NCBI GenBank assembly: GCA_963798855.1
Contig: CAWCUU010000002.1
Span: forward strand, 1,426,001 to 1,490,000
Length of the DNA: 64,000 nucleotides
Reading direction: 5' to 3'
From: CAWCUU01 sp963798855
GTDB lineage: Bacteria; Gemmatimonadota; Gemmatimonadetes; Longimicrobiales; RSA9
The notes beneath the pieces were generated by a model. It searched no databases, had not been told where the DNA came from, and was given only the letters and a program-made list of their open reading frames with translations. Shown here one piece after another: positions 27,361 through 36,266 of the stretch. Numbering within the stretch: the stretch's first letter is position 1; each line of letters opens with the position of its first letter. The translations under genes were made by a program, and so were the position numbers.

Positions 27361-27499
27361 GCCCTCGCCCTTGCCCCGCGCCCTTGCCCTCGCCCTCGCC
27401 CTCGCCCTCGCCCTCGCCCTCGCCCTCGCCCTGGCCCTGTCCCTGCCCCTGTCCCTATCCTAGCCCTAGCCCTAGCCCTAGCCCTGGCCCTAGCCCTGG
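27361..27499. repeat. CCCTCG/CCCTAG hexamer array, G-quadruplex-prone
   Basis: About 20 CCCTNN hexamers: first CCCTCG, then CCCTGN variants, then CCCTAG, directly before the octaheme cytochrome. On the minus strand this reads as GGG runs every six bases (GGGCGA then GGGCTA), an ideal G-quadruplex-forming pattern. The array is open in more than one frame, so peptides such as Pro-Ser or Leu-Ala repeats read from it are not evidence of coding. Confidence 0.88.
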
Positions 27500-27506
27500 A
27501 ACCCGC

Positions 27507-28754
27507 TTGTCGCTCCGCTGGATTTTCGTCGCCGTGGTGATCGCCACCGCTCTACTGGTCGGCGCTCTGCTCCTCAACGCGCGGAGGCCGCCGATCGAGC
27601 GGACGCAGCCGACCGCGCAGGCGGTGCGTGCGACGGGGAAGTGCGCCTCCTGCCATCGGGAGGAGACCGGCGCGATCGTGCACGAGTACGAGCTCAGCCG
27701 GCACGCCGCGGTTGGCACGACCTGCCTCGACTGCCACGGCGCGGTGGAAGGTCAGGAGAAGTTCGACCACCGCGGCTTCGTTCTGGCGCGCACCATCACT
27801 CCGACAAACTGCGCGCAGTGCCATGCTACGCAGTATCGCGAGTTCCTGCGGAGCCGCCACGCCGCGCCGGCCTACGCCGCCGTGCTGGGGCCGAGCGGCT
27901 TCACGGCCTCACAGGTCGCCGCCGCGGAGCGATACAATCCCGGCGCGGTCGACCGTCCCGCCAACCCATTGACGACACTGGAGGGGAACGCGGCAGTGAC
28001 CTCCGGTTGCATCTCCTGTCACTCGATCGGACGCCCGAACGATGATGGCTCGATCGGCAGCTGCACGGCGTGCCACTCGCGGCACCGCGCTTCCGTCGCG
28101 CTGGCGCGGATGCCGGAGACGTGCGGCCAGTGCCACATGGGACCGGACCATTCACAGCTGGAGATCTACACCGAGTCGAAGCACGGCGTGATGTTCAACG
28201 CCTTTCACCAGGAGATGAACCTTGGGGCGGACCCGCGGCGGCTGGGGGTGGCGGACATGCCCGTGCCGACGTGCGCGACGTGCCACATGAGCGGGATCGG
28301 CGGCGTCGCGTCGACGCACGATCCGGGGAACCGGCTGTCCTACTACCTGTTCGCCGAGATCTCCGAGAGGAGGCCGAACTACCAGCAGGGACGCGACGCG
28401 ATGATGTCGGTGTGCAACGCGTGTCACACGGAGCCACACACGCAACGGTACTTCGAGCAGGCGGAGCAGGTTCTCGAGGCCACGAACGCGAAGGTCCGCG
28501 AGGCGCAGGATCTCGTGAAGGGACTACGTGGCCGCGGGCTGCTCACGGCCACGCCCTTCGACGAGCCGATCGAGTTCGACTACTTCGACTACTGGCATTA
28601 CTACGGCCGAACGGCGAAGCACGGCGCGTTCATGGGCGGCGCCGACTTCGTGCAGTGGCACGGCAACTACGAGCTGCTCAAGGGGATGGTCGAGCTCAGG
28701 GCCGCGGCGGCGGAGATCGAGCGGGATCACGCCGCCGCCGGCGCTCGACGCTGA
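27507..28754 (+). CDS. Octaheme c-type cytochrome, hydroxylamine oxidoreductase-like
   Basis: 415 residues from a TTG just after the hexamer array; an earlier TTG at 27384 would only add a Pro-Ser repeat. A signal-anchor is at 4-24. Eight CxxCH sites lie at 46-50, 73-77, 102-106, 168-172, 186-190, 206-210, 256-260 and 303-307. The C-terminal helical part DYWHYYGRTAKHGAF then GGADFVQWHGNYELL (about 361-391) matches the HAO/octaheme cytochrome c family. Members oxidise hydroxylamine or hydrazine, or reduce nitrite, depending on a heme-cross-linked Tyr; Tyr388 is a candidate position, not proven. It should act at the periplasmic face. The next gene, an eight-helix membrane protein 17 bp downstream, may link it to the quinone pool. 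Confidence 0.88.
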   Translation: MSLRWIFVAVVIATALLVGALLLNARRPPIERTQPTAQAVRATGKCASCHREETGAIVHEYELSRHAAVGTTCLDCHGAVEGQEKFDHRGFVLARTITPTNCAQCHATQYREFLRSRHAAPAYAAVLGPSGFTASQVAAAERYNPGAVDRPANPLTTLEGNAAVTSGCISCHSIGRPNDDGSIGSCTACHSRHRASVALARMPETCGQCHMGPDHSQLEIYTESKHGVMFNAFHQEMNLGADPRRLGVADMPVPTCATCHMSGIGGVASTHDPGNRLSYYLFAEISERRPNYQQGRDAMMSVCNACHTEPHTQRYFEQAEQVLEATNAKVREAQDLVKGLRGRGLLTATPFDEPIEFDYFDYWHYYGRTAKHGAFMGGADFVQWHGNYELLKGMVELRAAAAEIERDHAAAGARR

Positions 28755-28771
28755 GCGGCACCGCTGCCGCC

Positions 28772-29602
28772 GTGGACTCCCCCGCCGTAGCCGCATGGCG
28801 CCGCTGGACGTCCGCGTTGACGCCGGCCGTCGCCGTCGAGCTCTTCGCGGCGTCCAACCTCGGCTTCCTCGTCCTCGACGTCTGGCTCGCGCATTCGGCG
28901 AACGCGTTCCACCACTGGAGCGAGTGGATCCCGGTCGCGTTCGCTGCCGCAGCCGCGCTGGCGCTCGCCGTCAACCTCCTCGTATCGCGGCCTTTCTGGA
29001 AGGGACCGGGCCGAGTTGTCGGTTACGTCGTCGGGGCGGGATGCATCCTCGTCGGAATCGGCGGGCTGGTGCTGCACCTCGAGAGCGCCTTCTTTCAGAC
29101 GTTCACGCTGAGGGGCCTCGTCTACTCGGCTCCGTTCGTCGCGCCTCTCGCCTTCACCGGCCTCGGGTTCCTGGTGCTGCTCGGCCGGATGGTGCCGCGC
29201 GGCAGCGTCGAGTGGGGGCAGTGGGTCGCGCTCCTCGCGCTCGGCGGGTTCGTGGGCAACTTCGGCCTGTCCCTCGCCGACCACGCGCAGAACGGCTTCT
29301 TCCATGCGCTCGAGTGGCTCTCGGTCGCGGCGAGCGCGCTCGCCGTCGGCTTCTTCCTCGTGCTCGTGCTCCGTCCCGACGACGCTACACTGCGCGTCCC
29401 GACGCTGGTAGTGCTCGCCCTGCAGGCGGCGACCGGCCTCCTGGGCTTCGTGCTCCACCTCCGCCACCTCTTGGACCCGACCCTCGCCACGCTCGCCGAG
29501 CGGGTGATCTACGGTCCGCCGATCTTCGCGCCGCTGCTCTTCGTGGACCTGGCCGGCCTCGGCGCGCTCGCCGTCTGGGGGCTGGCGAAGCGCGAAGCGT
29601 GA
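28772..29602 (+). CDS. Internally duplicated eight-helix membrane protein, His-rich
   Basis: 276 residues from a GTG, 17 bp after the octaheme cytochrome. It has about eight hydrophobic helices in two homologous halves. NAFHHWSEWIPVA (44-56) pairs with NGFFHALEWLSVA (174-186); GGLVLHLESAF (98-108) pairs with GFVLHLRHLL (225-234); and VYSAPFVAPLAF pairs with IYGPPIFAPLLF. The His residues 48/178 and 102/229 occupy equivalent positions in each half, as expected for membrane heme or quinone sites. I recognise no family. Position and structure suggest a quinol-interacting membrane partner of the cytochrome (inference). Confidence 0.8.
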   Translation: MDSPAVAAWRRWTSALTPAVAVELFAASNLGFLVLDVWLAHSANAFHHWSEWIPVAFAAAAALALAVNLLVSRPFWKGPGRVVGYVVGAGCILVGIGGLVLHLESAFFQTFTLRGLVYSAPFVAPLAFTGLGFLVLLGRMVPRGSVEWGQWVALLALGGFVGNFGLSLADHAQNGFFHALEWLSVAASALAVGFFLVLVLRPDDATLRVPTLVVLALQAATGLLGFVLHLRHLLDPTLATLAERVIYGPPIFAPLLFVDLAGLGALAVWGLAKREA

Positions 29603-29696
29603 AGTGCGATTGCCGGCCGCAACCATGACGTCGTACCTTCGGAGTCCTGGAGGATCAGGCTGCGAACTTCACCGTTCATACCTCGGACTGCAGAGC

Positions 29697-31368
29697 GTGC
29701 ACCTCAAGCTTCCGACTTCTCGCATCGCACTTCTGTTCATGGCGACTCCCCTGATGGCGCAGCAGCGGCCGACTTCGATGGCGGGTCGCTCGACCGTGTA
29801 CGCGCCGCACGCCGCGATCGCGACGAGCCAGCCGCTCGCGACGGCGGCCGGGCTCACGGTGCTGCGGCGAGGGGGCAACGCCATCGATGCGGCCGTCACC
29901 GCGGCCGCGGTGCTGGGTGTCGTCGAGCCGCACATGACAGGGATGGGCGGCGACGTCTTCGCGCTGCTCTGGTCCGCGAAGGAAGGGCGGCTGGTCGGAC
30001 TCAACGCGAGCGGCCGCTCCGGTCAGGCGGAGACGCGCGAGGAGCTGCTGCGCCGCGGGCACACGAGCGTGCCGTACGACGGCCCCGAGTCGGTGACGGT
30101 TCCCGGCGCCGTGTCCGGCTGGGCCGCGCTGCTGGAGAGCTACGGCACGATCTCCCTCGCCGAGGCGCTGCAGCCGGCGATCCGGCTGGCGGAGGAGGGA
30201 TTCCCCGTGTCGCCGATCATTGCGCGACAGTGGGCGGCGGAGACGGAGAAGCTGCAACGCGACCCGGGCGCCCGCGCCACTTATCTGCCCGGCGGACGCG
30301 CGCCGCAGGCGGGCGAGTGGTTCCGCAACCCCGACCTCGCCGCGAGCTACCGCGCCGCTGGCCTCGAGCGGGCCGTCCGCGCTGTACGGCGGCGAGCTCG
30401 GTCGGCGCATCGTGACCGAGCTGCAGCGGCAGGGCGGGTTCCTGAGGATCGATGACCTGAGACGGCACGCGGTCGACTGGGTCGAGCCGATCGGCGTGGA
30501 CTTCCGCGGCTATCGCGTCTGGGAGCTGCCGCCGAACGGGCAGGGGATCGCCGCGCTCGAGATGCTGCGCATCCTCGAGCCGTACGACCTGAAGTCCCTG
30601 GGCCGGAACAGTCCGCCCTACCTGCACCGGCTGATCGAGGCGAAGAAGCTGGCGTTCGCCGACCTCGAGCGCTGGATCGGCGACCCGGCCGCGATGGACA
30701 TCGCGCCGCAGGCGCTGCTCTCCGACGACTTCATCGCGCGACGGCGCGCCGACCTCGACACGCTGCACGCCGCCGAGCGGGTCGAGCCCGGGAGCGTCGC
30801 GACCGCGAGCGAGACGGTTTACCTGACGGCGGCCGACAGCGCCGGCAACATGGTCTCCTTCATCAACAGCAACTACGAGTACTTCGGCTCCGGCATCGTC
30901 GTGCCCGGCACCGGCTTCGTTCTGCAGAACCGCGGCGCCGGCTTCACGCTCGAGCCCGGCCGGGCCAACACCGTCGGCCCGAGCAAGCGGCCGCTGCACA
31001 CGCTGATCCCGGCGTTCGTCACCCGCCCCGATTCGACCGGGGCGCAGCGGCCCTGGATGTCGTTCGGCGTGATGGGCGGGTCGATGCAGCCGCAGGGGCA
31101 CGTGCAGCTGCTGCTCGACCTGCTCGTCTTCGACATGGACCCCCAGCAGGCCGTGGACGCCGCGCGCTTCCGGCATCTGTCGGGCCGCCGCGTCGCGCTC
31201 GAGCCTCCGATCGGCGACGACGTGCGCCGCGCGCTCGAGTCGATGGGCCACGTCATCGCGGACGAGAGCGACGTCGCCTTCGGCGGCGCCCAGCTCATCC
31301 TGCGACTGCCCCGCGGATACGCCGCGGCGTCCGATCCAAGGAAGGACGGAATGGCCGCCGGAAATTGA
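29697..31368 (+). CDS. Exported gamma-glutamyltransferase, frameshifted (GGT 1)
   Basis: About 556 residues after removing one base near 30360. The proposed GTG start gives a signal peptide (SRIALLFMATPLMAQ); an ATG at 29625 is an alternative. Large-subunit motifs are present: TVLRRGGNAIDAAVTAA, EPHMTGMGGDVFALLW and SVTVPGAVSGW. The second frame resumes at SSGPSALYGGELGRRI. Autocleavage and catalysis would use the Thr of SETVYLTAADSAGNMVS. GGTs split gamma-glutamyl bonds in glutathione and similar peptides in the periplasm. A second GGT follows 27 bp downstream and a D-aminoacylase after that, so the three look like an operon. The break lies in CGCCGCTGGCCTCGAGC, all consistent with one extra base. 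Confidence 0.85.
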
Positions 31369-31395
31369 GAGGGTGTCCCCTTCGGAAGCGCAGCC

Positions 31396-33117
31396 ATGAA
31401 AGCTCGAGTCCTGATCCTCGCAACCGCGCTCGCAGCCGCAGGCTGCGCCAGCGCCCCCGGCGGAGCCGCCCCCGCCGCGGGCGCCCCCGGGCGTGACGCC
31501 GCGCCCGTGCGCGCAGCGCACGCGATGACCGTCTCCGCCTTTCCGCTGGCGAGCCGCGTCGGCGACGAGGTCATGCGCGACGGCGGCAACGCGATCGACG
31601 CGGCGGTCGCCGTCGGCTTCGCGCTCGCGGTGACGCACCCGAGCGCGGGCAACATCGGAGGCGGCGGCTTCATGGTCGTGCGCTTCCCCGACGGTCGCAC
31701 TACGGCGTTCGATTTCCGCGAGAAGGCGCCGCTCGCGGCGGATTCGCTGATGTTCGTGGATTCGACGGGCGAGTACTCGAGCGAGCTCCACCACGACTCG
31801 CCGCTGTCGGTCGGGGTGCCGGGCACGGTCGCCGGGCTCGCGCTCGCGCACGAGCGCTACGGCAAGCTGCCGTGGAAGCGGCTCGTCGAGCCAGCGCGGG
31901 AGCTGGCGGCGGACGGCTTCGAGCTGACGCCGTCGCTCGCTCGCAGCTTCGGATACGCGGCGCGCGCGATGTCCGATTATCCCGCGAGCCTGGCCGTGTT
32001 CACGAAGGATGGCCGGCCGTACGAGACGGGCGAGCGGTGGCGGCAGCCGGATCTGGCGCGCACGCTCGGCCGCATTGCCGAGCAGGGCAGGGACGGCTTC
32101 TACCGCGGCGAGACGGCGCGGCTGCTCGCGGCCGAGATGCGACGGATCGGCGGGCTGATCAGCGAGCAGGACCTGGCCCGGTACCAGGCGAAGGAGCGCA
32201 CGCCGATCCACGGCACATACCGCGGCTACGACGTCATCTCGATGCCGCCGCCGAGCAGCGGCGGCGTCGCTCTCGTCGAGATGCTGAACATCCTCGAAGG
32301 CTTCGACCTGCGCGCGATGGGAGCGGGCTCGCCGCAGTACATCCATACCGTGGCCGAGGCGATGCGCCGTGCCTACCGCGACCGCGCCGAGTTCCTGGCC
32401 GACACCGACTTCGTCGCCGTGCCGATCGCGCACCTGACGGACAAGGCGTACGCGGCGCGGCTGCGCGCGACGATCCGGCCGGACCGCGCGACGCGCTCGG
32501 AGCCGGCCGACATCGCGCAGGCGTATGAGAGCCCGCAGACGACGCACTACTCGGTCGTCGATCGCGACGGGATGGCGGTCTCGGTGACCTACACGCTGGA
32601 GCAGGGCTACGGCTCCAAGATCGTCGTAGCGGGCGCCGGCTTCCTGCTGAACAACGAGATGGGCGACTTCAACGCCGAGCCCGGCGTCACGGACAGCACC
32701 GGACTGATCGGCACGCCTCCGAACCTCGCCCGCCCCGAGCAGCGCATGCTGTCCAGCATGACGCCGACGATCCTGGCGAAGGACGGCAGGCTCGTCGCAG
32801 TCGTCGGGAGCCCCGGCGGCCGCACGATCATCAACACCGTGCTCGAGATCGTGCTCGGCATCGTCGACTTCGACCGCGACATCCAGCGGGCGGTGGACGC
32901 GAAGCGCTTCCACCATCAGTGGCTCCCCGACGTGATCCACATTGAGGAGGGCGGCGCCGACGACGCGACGATCGCGGCGCTGCGCGCGATGGGCCACGAC
33001 GTGCGCGTCGGCGGGGAGCAGGGCGTCGCCGACTGCATCATGATCGACCCGGCCACCGGCGACCGGCTCGGGGCACCGGATCCACGCGACCAGGACAGCG
33101 CGGCGATCGGGAATTGA
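31396..33117 (+). CDS. Lipoprotein gamma-glutamyltransferase (GGT 2)
   Basis: 573 residues, intact. The lipobox Ala-Ala-Ala-Gly-Cys (about 14-18) predicts lipid anchoring. The large subunit has GDEVMRDGGNAIDAAVAVGFAL and NIGGGGFMVVR. The autocatalytic site TTHYSVVD starts at Thr382, the expected N-terminal nucleophile of the small subunit, and the Ser-Ser oxyanion region MLSSMTPTI and GSPGGRTIINTV follow. It is the classical GGT type and more conventional than GGT 1. Substrates are gamma-glutamyl compounds; glutathione salvage or gamma-glutamyl peptide degradation are the usual roles. It is tightly linked to GGT 1 and to the deacylase that starts 28 bp downstream. Confidence 0.93.
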   Translation: MKARVLILATALAAAGCASAPGGAAPAAGAPGRDAAPVRAAHAMTVSAFPLASRVGDEVMRDGGNAIDAAVAVGFALAVTHPSAGNIGGGGFMVVRFPDGRTTAFDFREKAPLAADSLMFVDSTGEYSSELHHDSPLSVGVPGTVAGLALAHERYGKLPWKRLVEPARELAADGFELTPSLARSFGYAARAMSDYPASLAVFTKDGRPYETGERWRQPDLARTLGRIAEQGRDGFYRGETARLLAAEMRRIGGLISEQDLARYQAKERTPIHGTYRGYDVISMPPPSSGGVALVEMLNILEGFDLRAMGAGSPQYIHTVAEAMRRAYRDRAEFLADTDFVAVPIAHLTDKAYAARLRATIRPDRATRSEPADIAQAYESPQTTHYSVVDRDGMAVSVTYTLEQGYGSKIVVAGAGFLLNNEMGDFNAEPGVTDSTGLIGTPPNLARPEQRMLSSMTPTILAKDGRLVAVVGSPGGRTIINTVLEIVLGIVDFDRDIQRAVDAKRFHHQWLPDVIHIEEGGADDATIAALRAMGHDVRVGGEQGVADCIMIDPATGDRLGAPDPRDQDSAAIGN

Positions 33118-33145
33118 GCTGTACTCTTCCACCCTTCGGACTTCC

Positions 33146-34876
33146 ATGCGCGGTCACTTCTCACCTCTGACTTCACTCTTCATTCTGCTCTGCGGCTGCG
33201 CCGGGAAGGCGGGGTCGGGGATGCCCGCGCCGACCGACCGCGCTTTCGACGTGGTGATCGAGAACGGCCGGATCGTGGACGGTACGGGTGCGGCGTGGCA
33301 CTACGGCGACCTGGCGATCCGGGGGGATCGCATCGCGGCAATGACCCCGGCGGGGCTGCTCGCGGGCGCAGCGGCGAAGAGGCGCATCGACGGGCGAGGG
33401 CTCGTGGTCGCGCCGGGCTTCATCGACATCCAGGGGCAGTCCGGCGCGTCATTCCTGTTCGGGGACGGCAGGGACGTCAGCAAGGTGACGCAGGGGATCA
33501 CCACCGAGATCCTCGGGGAGGGCTCGACGCCGGCACCGATCGATCCCGCACGGCTGGAGGAGGCGCTGCCACACGACCCGGCGCGGGCGAAAGTCGTGCG
33601 CACGTTCGCCGGGGCGCACGGCTTCCGGAGCTGGCTGGAGGCGATGGCGGCGCACGGGATCGCACCGAACGTGGGGTCCTTCCTCGGCGCCGCTACCGTG
33701 CGCGTCTACGCGAAGCGGGAGGCGATGGGCGCGCCGACCGCAGCGGAGCTGGACACGATGCGGGCGGTCGTGCGGCGGGCGATGGAGGACGGTGCCTTGG
33801 GGCTGGCCTCGGCACTGATCTATCCGCCGGGCAACTACGCGTCGGCGGAAGAGCTCATCGAGGAGGCCAGGGCGATGGCTCCGTACGGCGGCATCTACAT
33901 CACGCACATGCGCTCCGAGGCGGACAAGCTGCTCGAGGCCACGGACGAGGCCATCCGCATCGGTCGCGAGGGCGGTGTGCCCGTCGAGATCTACCACCTG
34001 AAGGCCGCCGGAAACCCGAACTGGCCCAAGGCCGCGCTCGAGATCGCGAAGATCGACAGCGCCCGCGCCGCCGGCATCGACGTCCAGGCGGACATGTACC
34101 CGTACACCGCGGGCAGCACCGGGCTGAGCGCGTGCTTTCCGCCGGCGGCGTCGGAAGGGGGTAAGCTGCAGGAGCGGCTGGAGGACCCCGGGGAGCGCGC
34201 GAAGATCAGGGCGGAAGTGCTGCAGCAGACGTCCGACTGGGAGAACCTGTGCACGCAGGCGGGGCCCGAGGGCGTGCTCCTGGTCGGGTTCCACAACGAT
34301 GCGAACAAGAAGTGGGCGGGGAAGCGGTTGTCCGAGGTGGCGGACGCGATGGGCACCGACTGGGTCACCGCGGCGATGGACCTGGTCGAGAGCGACAGCT
34401 CGCGCGTGGGGACCGTGTTCTTCCTCATGAGCGAGGACAACGTGAAGCTCCAGCTGCGCCAGCCCTGGATCAAGATCGGCACCGACGCGGCCGGCATGGA
34501 TCCCGATACGGCGAAGGCACACGGGCTCCTCACACACCCCCGCTCGTACGGCACCTATCCGAAGATCCTGGGCAGGTACGTCCGCGAGGAGCACGTGCTC
34601 ACGCTCGAGGATGCGGTCCGCAAGATGACCTCCGCGGTCGCCACGCGCCTGTCGATCCCGGACCGCGGCGTGCTCCGGCCCGGTTTCTACGCCGACATCG
34701 TCGTATTCGACCCGGAGACGATCCTCGATCGCGCGACGTACGAGGAGCCGCACCAGATCTCCGTGGGCGTGAAGCGGGTGTTCGTGAACGGCGTCGAGAT
34801 CGTGCGGGATGGCCAGGCGACAGGGGCGAAGCCGGGCCGCGTAGTCTGGGGACCTGCGGTGAGGGCTGAACGGTGA
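33146..34876 (+). CDS. Exported N-acyl-D-amino-acid deacylase-like amidohydrolase
   Basis: 576 residues. The signal (FSPLTSLFILLCGC) has a lipobox-like Cys at 16 or 18. The amidohydrolase core opens VVIENGRIVDGTG, as in D-aminoacylases, and later has GIYITHMRSE, VEIYHLKAAG, IGTDAAGMDPD and GRYVREEHVLTLEDAVRKMTS. The usual His-x-His metal motif after strand 1 is replaced by GFIDIQGQS (91-99), which I believe marks a recognised subgroup with a reduced metal site. It should cleave N-acyl-D-amino acids or related D-peptides. Downstream of two GGTs, it suggests envelope degradation of gamma-glutamyl/D-amino-acid material. It converges on the ECF42 gene with 28 bp between. Confidence 0.85.
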   Translation: MRGHFSPLTSLFILLCGCAGKAGSGMPAPTDRAFDVVIENGRIVDGTGAAWHYGDLAIRGDRIAAMTPAGLLAGAAAKRRIDGRGLVVAPGFIDIQGQSGASFLFGDGRDVSKVTQGITTEILGEGSTPAPIDPARLEEALPHDPARAKVVRTFAGAHGFRSWLEAMAAHGIAPNVGSFLGAATVRVYAKREAMGAPTAAELDTMRAVVRRAMEDGALGLASALIYPPGNYASAEELIEEARAMAPYGGIYITHMRSEADKLLEATDEAIRIGREGGVPVEIYHLKAAGNPNWPKAALEIAKIDSARAAGIDVQADMYPYTAGSTGLSACFPPAASEGGKLQERLEDPGERAKIRAEVLQQTSDWENLCTQAGPEGVLLVGFHNDANKKWAGKRLSEVADAMGTDWVTAAMDLVESDSSRVGTVFFLMSEDNVKLQLRQPWIKIGTDAAGMDPDTAKAHGLLTHPRSYGTYPKILGRYVREEHVLTLEDAVRKMTSAVATRLSIPDRGVLRPGFYADIVVFDPETILDRATYEEPHQISVGVKRVFVNGVEIVRDGQATGAKPGRVVWGPAVRAER

Positions 34877-34904
34877 AGGGTGAGCGTGGATCGGGGGGAA
34901 TCGG

Positions 34905-36233
34905 TCACGGCGACCGGGTTCGCGGGGACGGTTGCAGCGCCCTCAACCGCTTCTCCAGGAACCGCCGCTCCGGGCCCTGCCGGGCCAGCTCGAGCGCCCG
35001 GGCGTAGGCGGCGCGGGCCTCGTCGGGCCGGCCGAGGCGACGGCACAGCTCTGCGCGGGCGGAGTGGGCGAGGTGATAGTCGTCCAGCTCGCCGCCGGCG
35101 AGGAGGCGGTCGATGAGCGCGAGGCCGGCGTCGGGGCCGTCGCGCATCGCGACCGCCGCGGCGCGGTTCAGCTCGACAATGGCCGACGGCTCGAGCCGAA
35201 GCAGCACGTCGTAGAGCGCGACGATCTGCGCCCAGTCCGTGTCGCCCGCTGTCGGCGCCTCGGCGTGGACCGCCGCGATCGCGGCCTGAAGCGTGAACGG
35301 GCCGAAGCGGCGCGAGCGCAGTGCACGCTCGACGAGCGTACTCCCTTCGGCGATCCCGGCACGGTCCCACAGCGAACGGTCCTGAGCGTCGAGCAGGACC
35401 AGCTCGCCGTCGTCCGTCGCCCGCGCGGCCCGTCGCGACTCGTGCAGCAGCATCAGCGCGAGCAGCCCGATCGCCTCCGGCTCGGGCAGCAGCTCGACCA
35501 GCAGCCGGCCGAGCCGGATCGCCTCCTGCGAAAGGTCCGCCCGCATCAGAGACTCGCCCGACGACGCCGAATACCCCTCGTTGAACACGAGATAGACGAC
35601 TCGGAGCACCGCGTCGAGGCGGTCCTGAAGCTCGTTCCGCTCGGGCACGCGATACGGGATGCCGGCGTCGCGGATCTTCCCTTTCGCGCGGACGATCCTC
35701 TGAGCGACGGTGGACGGCGCGGCGAGGAACGCGCGGGCGATCTCCTCCGTCGTGAGCCCGCACACCTCCCGCAGCGTCAGGGCGACCTGCGCGTCCGACG
35801 ACAACGCCGGGTGGCAGCAGGTGAAGATCAGGCGCAGCCGGTCGTCTTCGACGTCCTCGTCACTGACGTCGTCGGTCGGGGCCGCCGCGGAGGCATCGAG
35901 CGCGAGCCGCTCCGCGAGCCGGGACAGCGTGGCGTCGAAGCGGGAACGTCGCCGGATGGTGTCGATCGCCTTGAAGCGTCCCGTCGAGACGAGCCACGCC
36001 CGCGGATTCGCGGGCACTCCGTCGCGCGTCCACCGCTCCAGCGCGACGGTGAACGCGTCCTGCATCGCCTCCTCGGCCAGGTCGAAGTCGCCGAGGAGGC
36101 GGATGAGCGTCGCCAGGACCCGACGGGAATCGGCGCGGTACACGGCCTCGACCGTTTCTCGCACGCCCTTCGCCGCGGATCCGGCGGCCACGGACTCGTC
36201 GGAGCGGCCGCGGTCGGACCCGGGCTCGGTCAC
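34905..36233 (-). CDS. ECF42-type RNA polymerase sigma factor with TPR tail
   Basis: 442 residues. Sigma region 2 (about 28-95: VYRADSRRVLATLIRLLGDFDLAEEAMQDAF) and region 4 (about 130-185: LTLREVCGLTTEEIARAFL) occupy the N-terminal half. The C-terminal half is the helical, TPR-like extension typical of ECF42 (FNEGYSAS, LNRAAAVAMRDGPDAGLALID). ECF42 factors lack a classical anti-sigma factor and use this extension for control; they are genetically tied to DGPF/YCII proteins. Such a partner lies directly upstream (36267-36632) in the same orientation. The start is a GTG. A second ECF42 gene is at 41863. Confidence 0.9.
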   Translation of the reverse strand: MTEPGSDRGRSDESVAAGSAAKGVRETVEAVYRADSRRVLATLIRLLGDFDLAEEAMQDAFTVALERWTRDGVPANPRAWLVSTGRFKAIDTIRRRSRFDATLSRLAERLALDASAAAPTDDVSDEDVEDDRLRLIFTCCHPALSSDAQVALTLREVCGLTTEEIARAFLAAPSTVAQRIVRAKGKIRDAGIPYRVPERNELQDRLDAVLRVVYLVFNEGYSASSGESLMRADLSQEAIRLGRLLVELLPEPEAIGLLALMLLHESRRAARATDDGELVLLDAQDRSLWDRAGIAEGSTLVERALRSRRFGPFTLQAAIAAVHAEAPTAGDTDWAQIVALYDVLLRLEPSAIVELNRAAAVAMRDGPDAGLALIDRLLAGGELDDYHLAHSARAELCRRLGRPDEARAAYARALELARQGPERRFLEKRLRALQPSPRTRSP

Positions 36234-36266
36234 GAGCTTCTGCCGCTCACGCGCCGGGCAGCCGGA

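Noticed and set aside
27361..27499. CRISPR array or Pro-Ser repeat protein
   Set aside because: Contiguous hexamers without spacers; readable in several frames, so peptide content is not informative.
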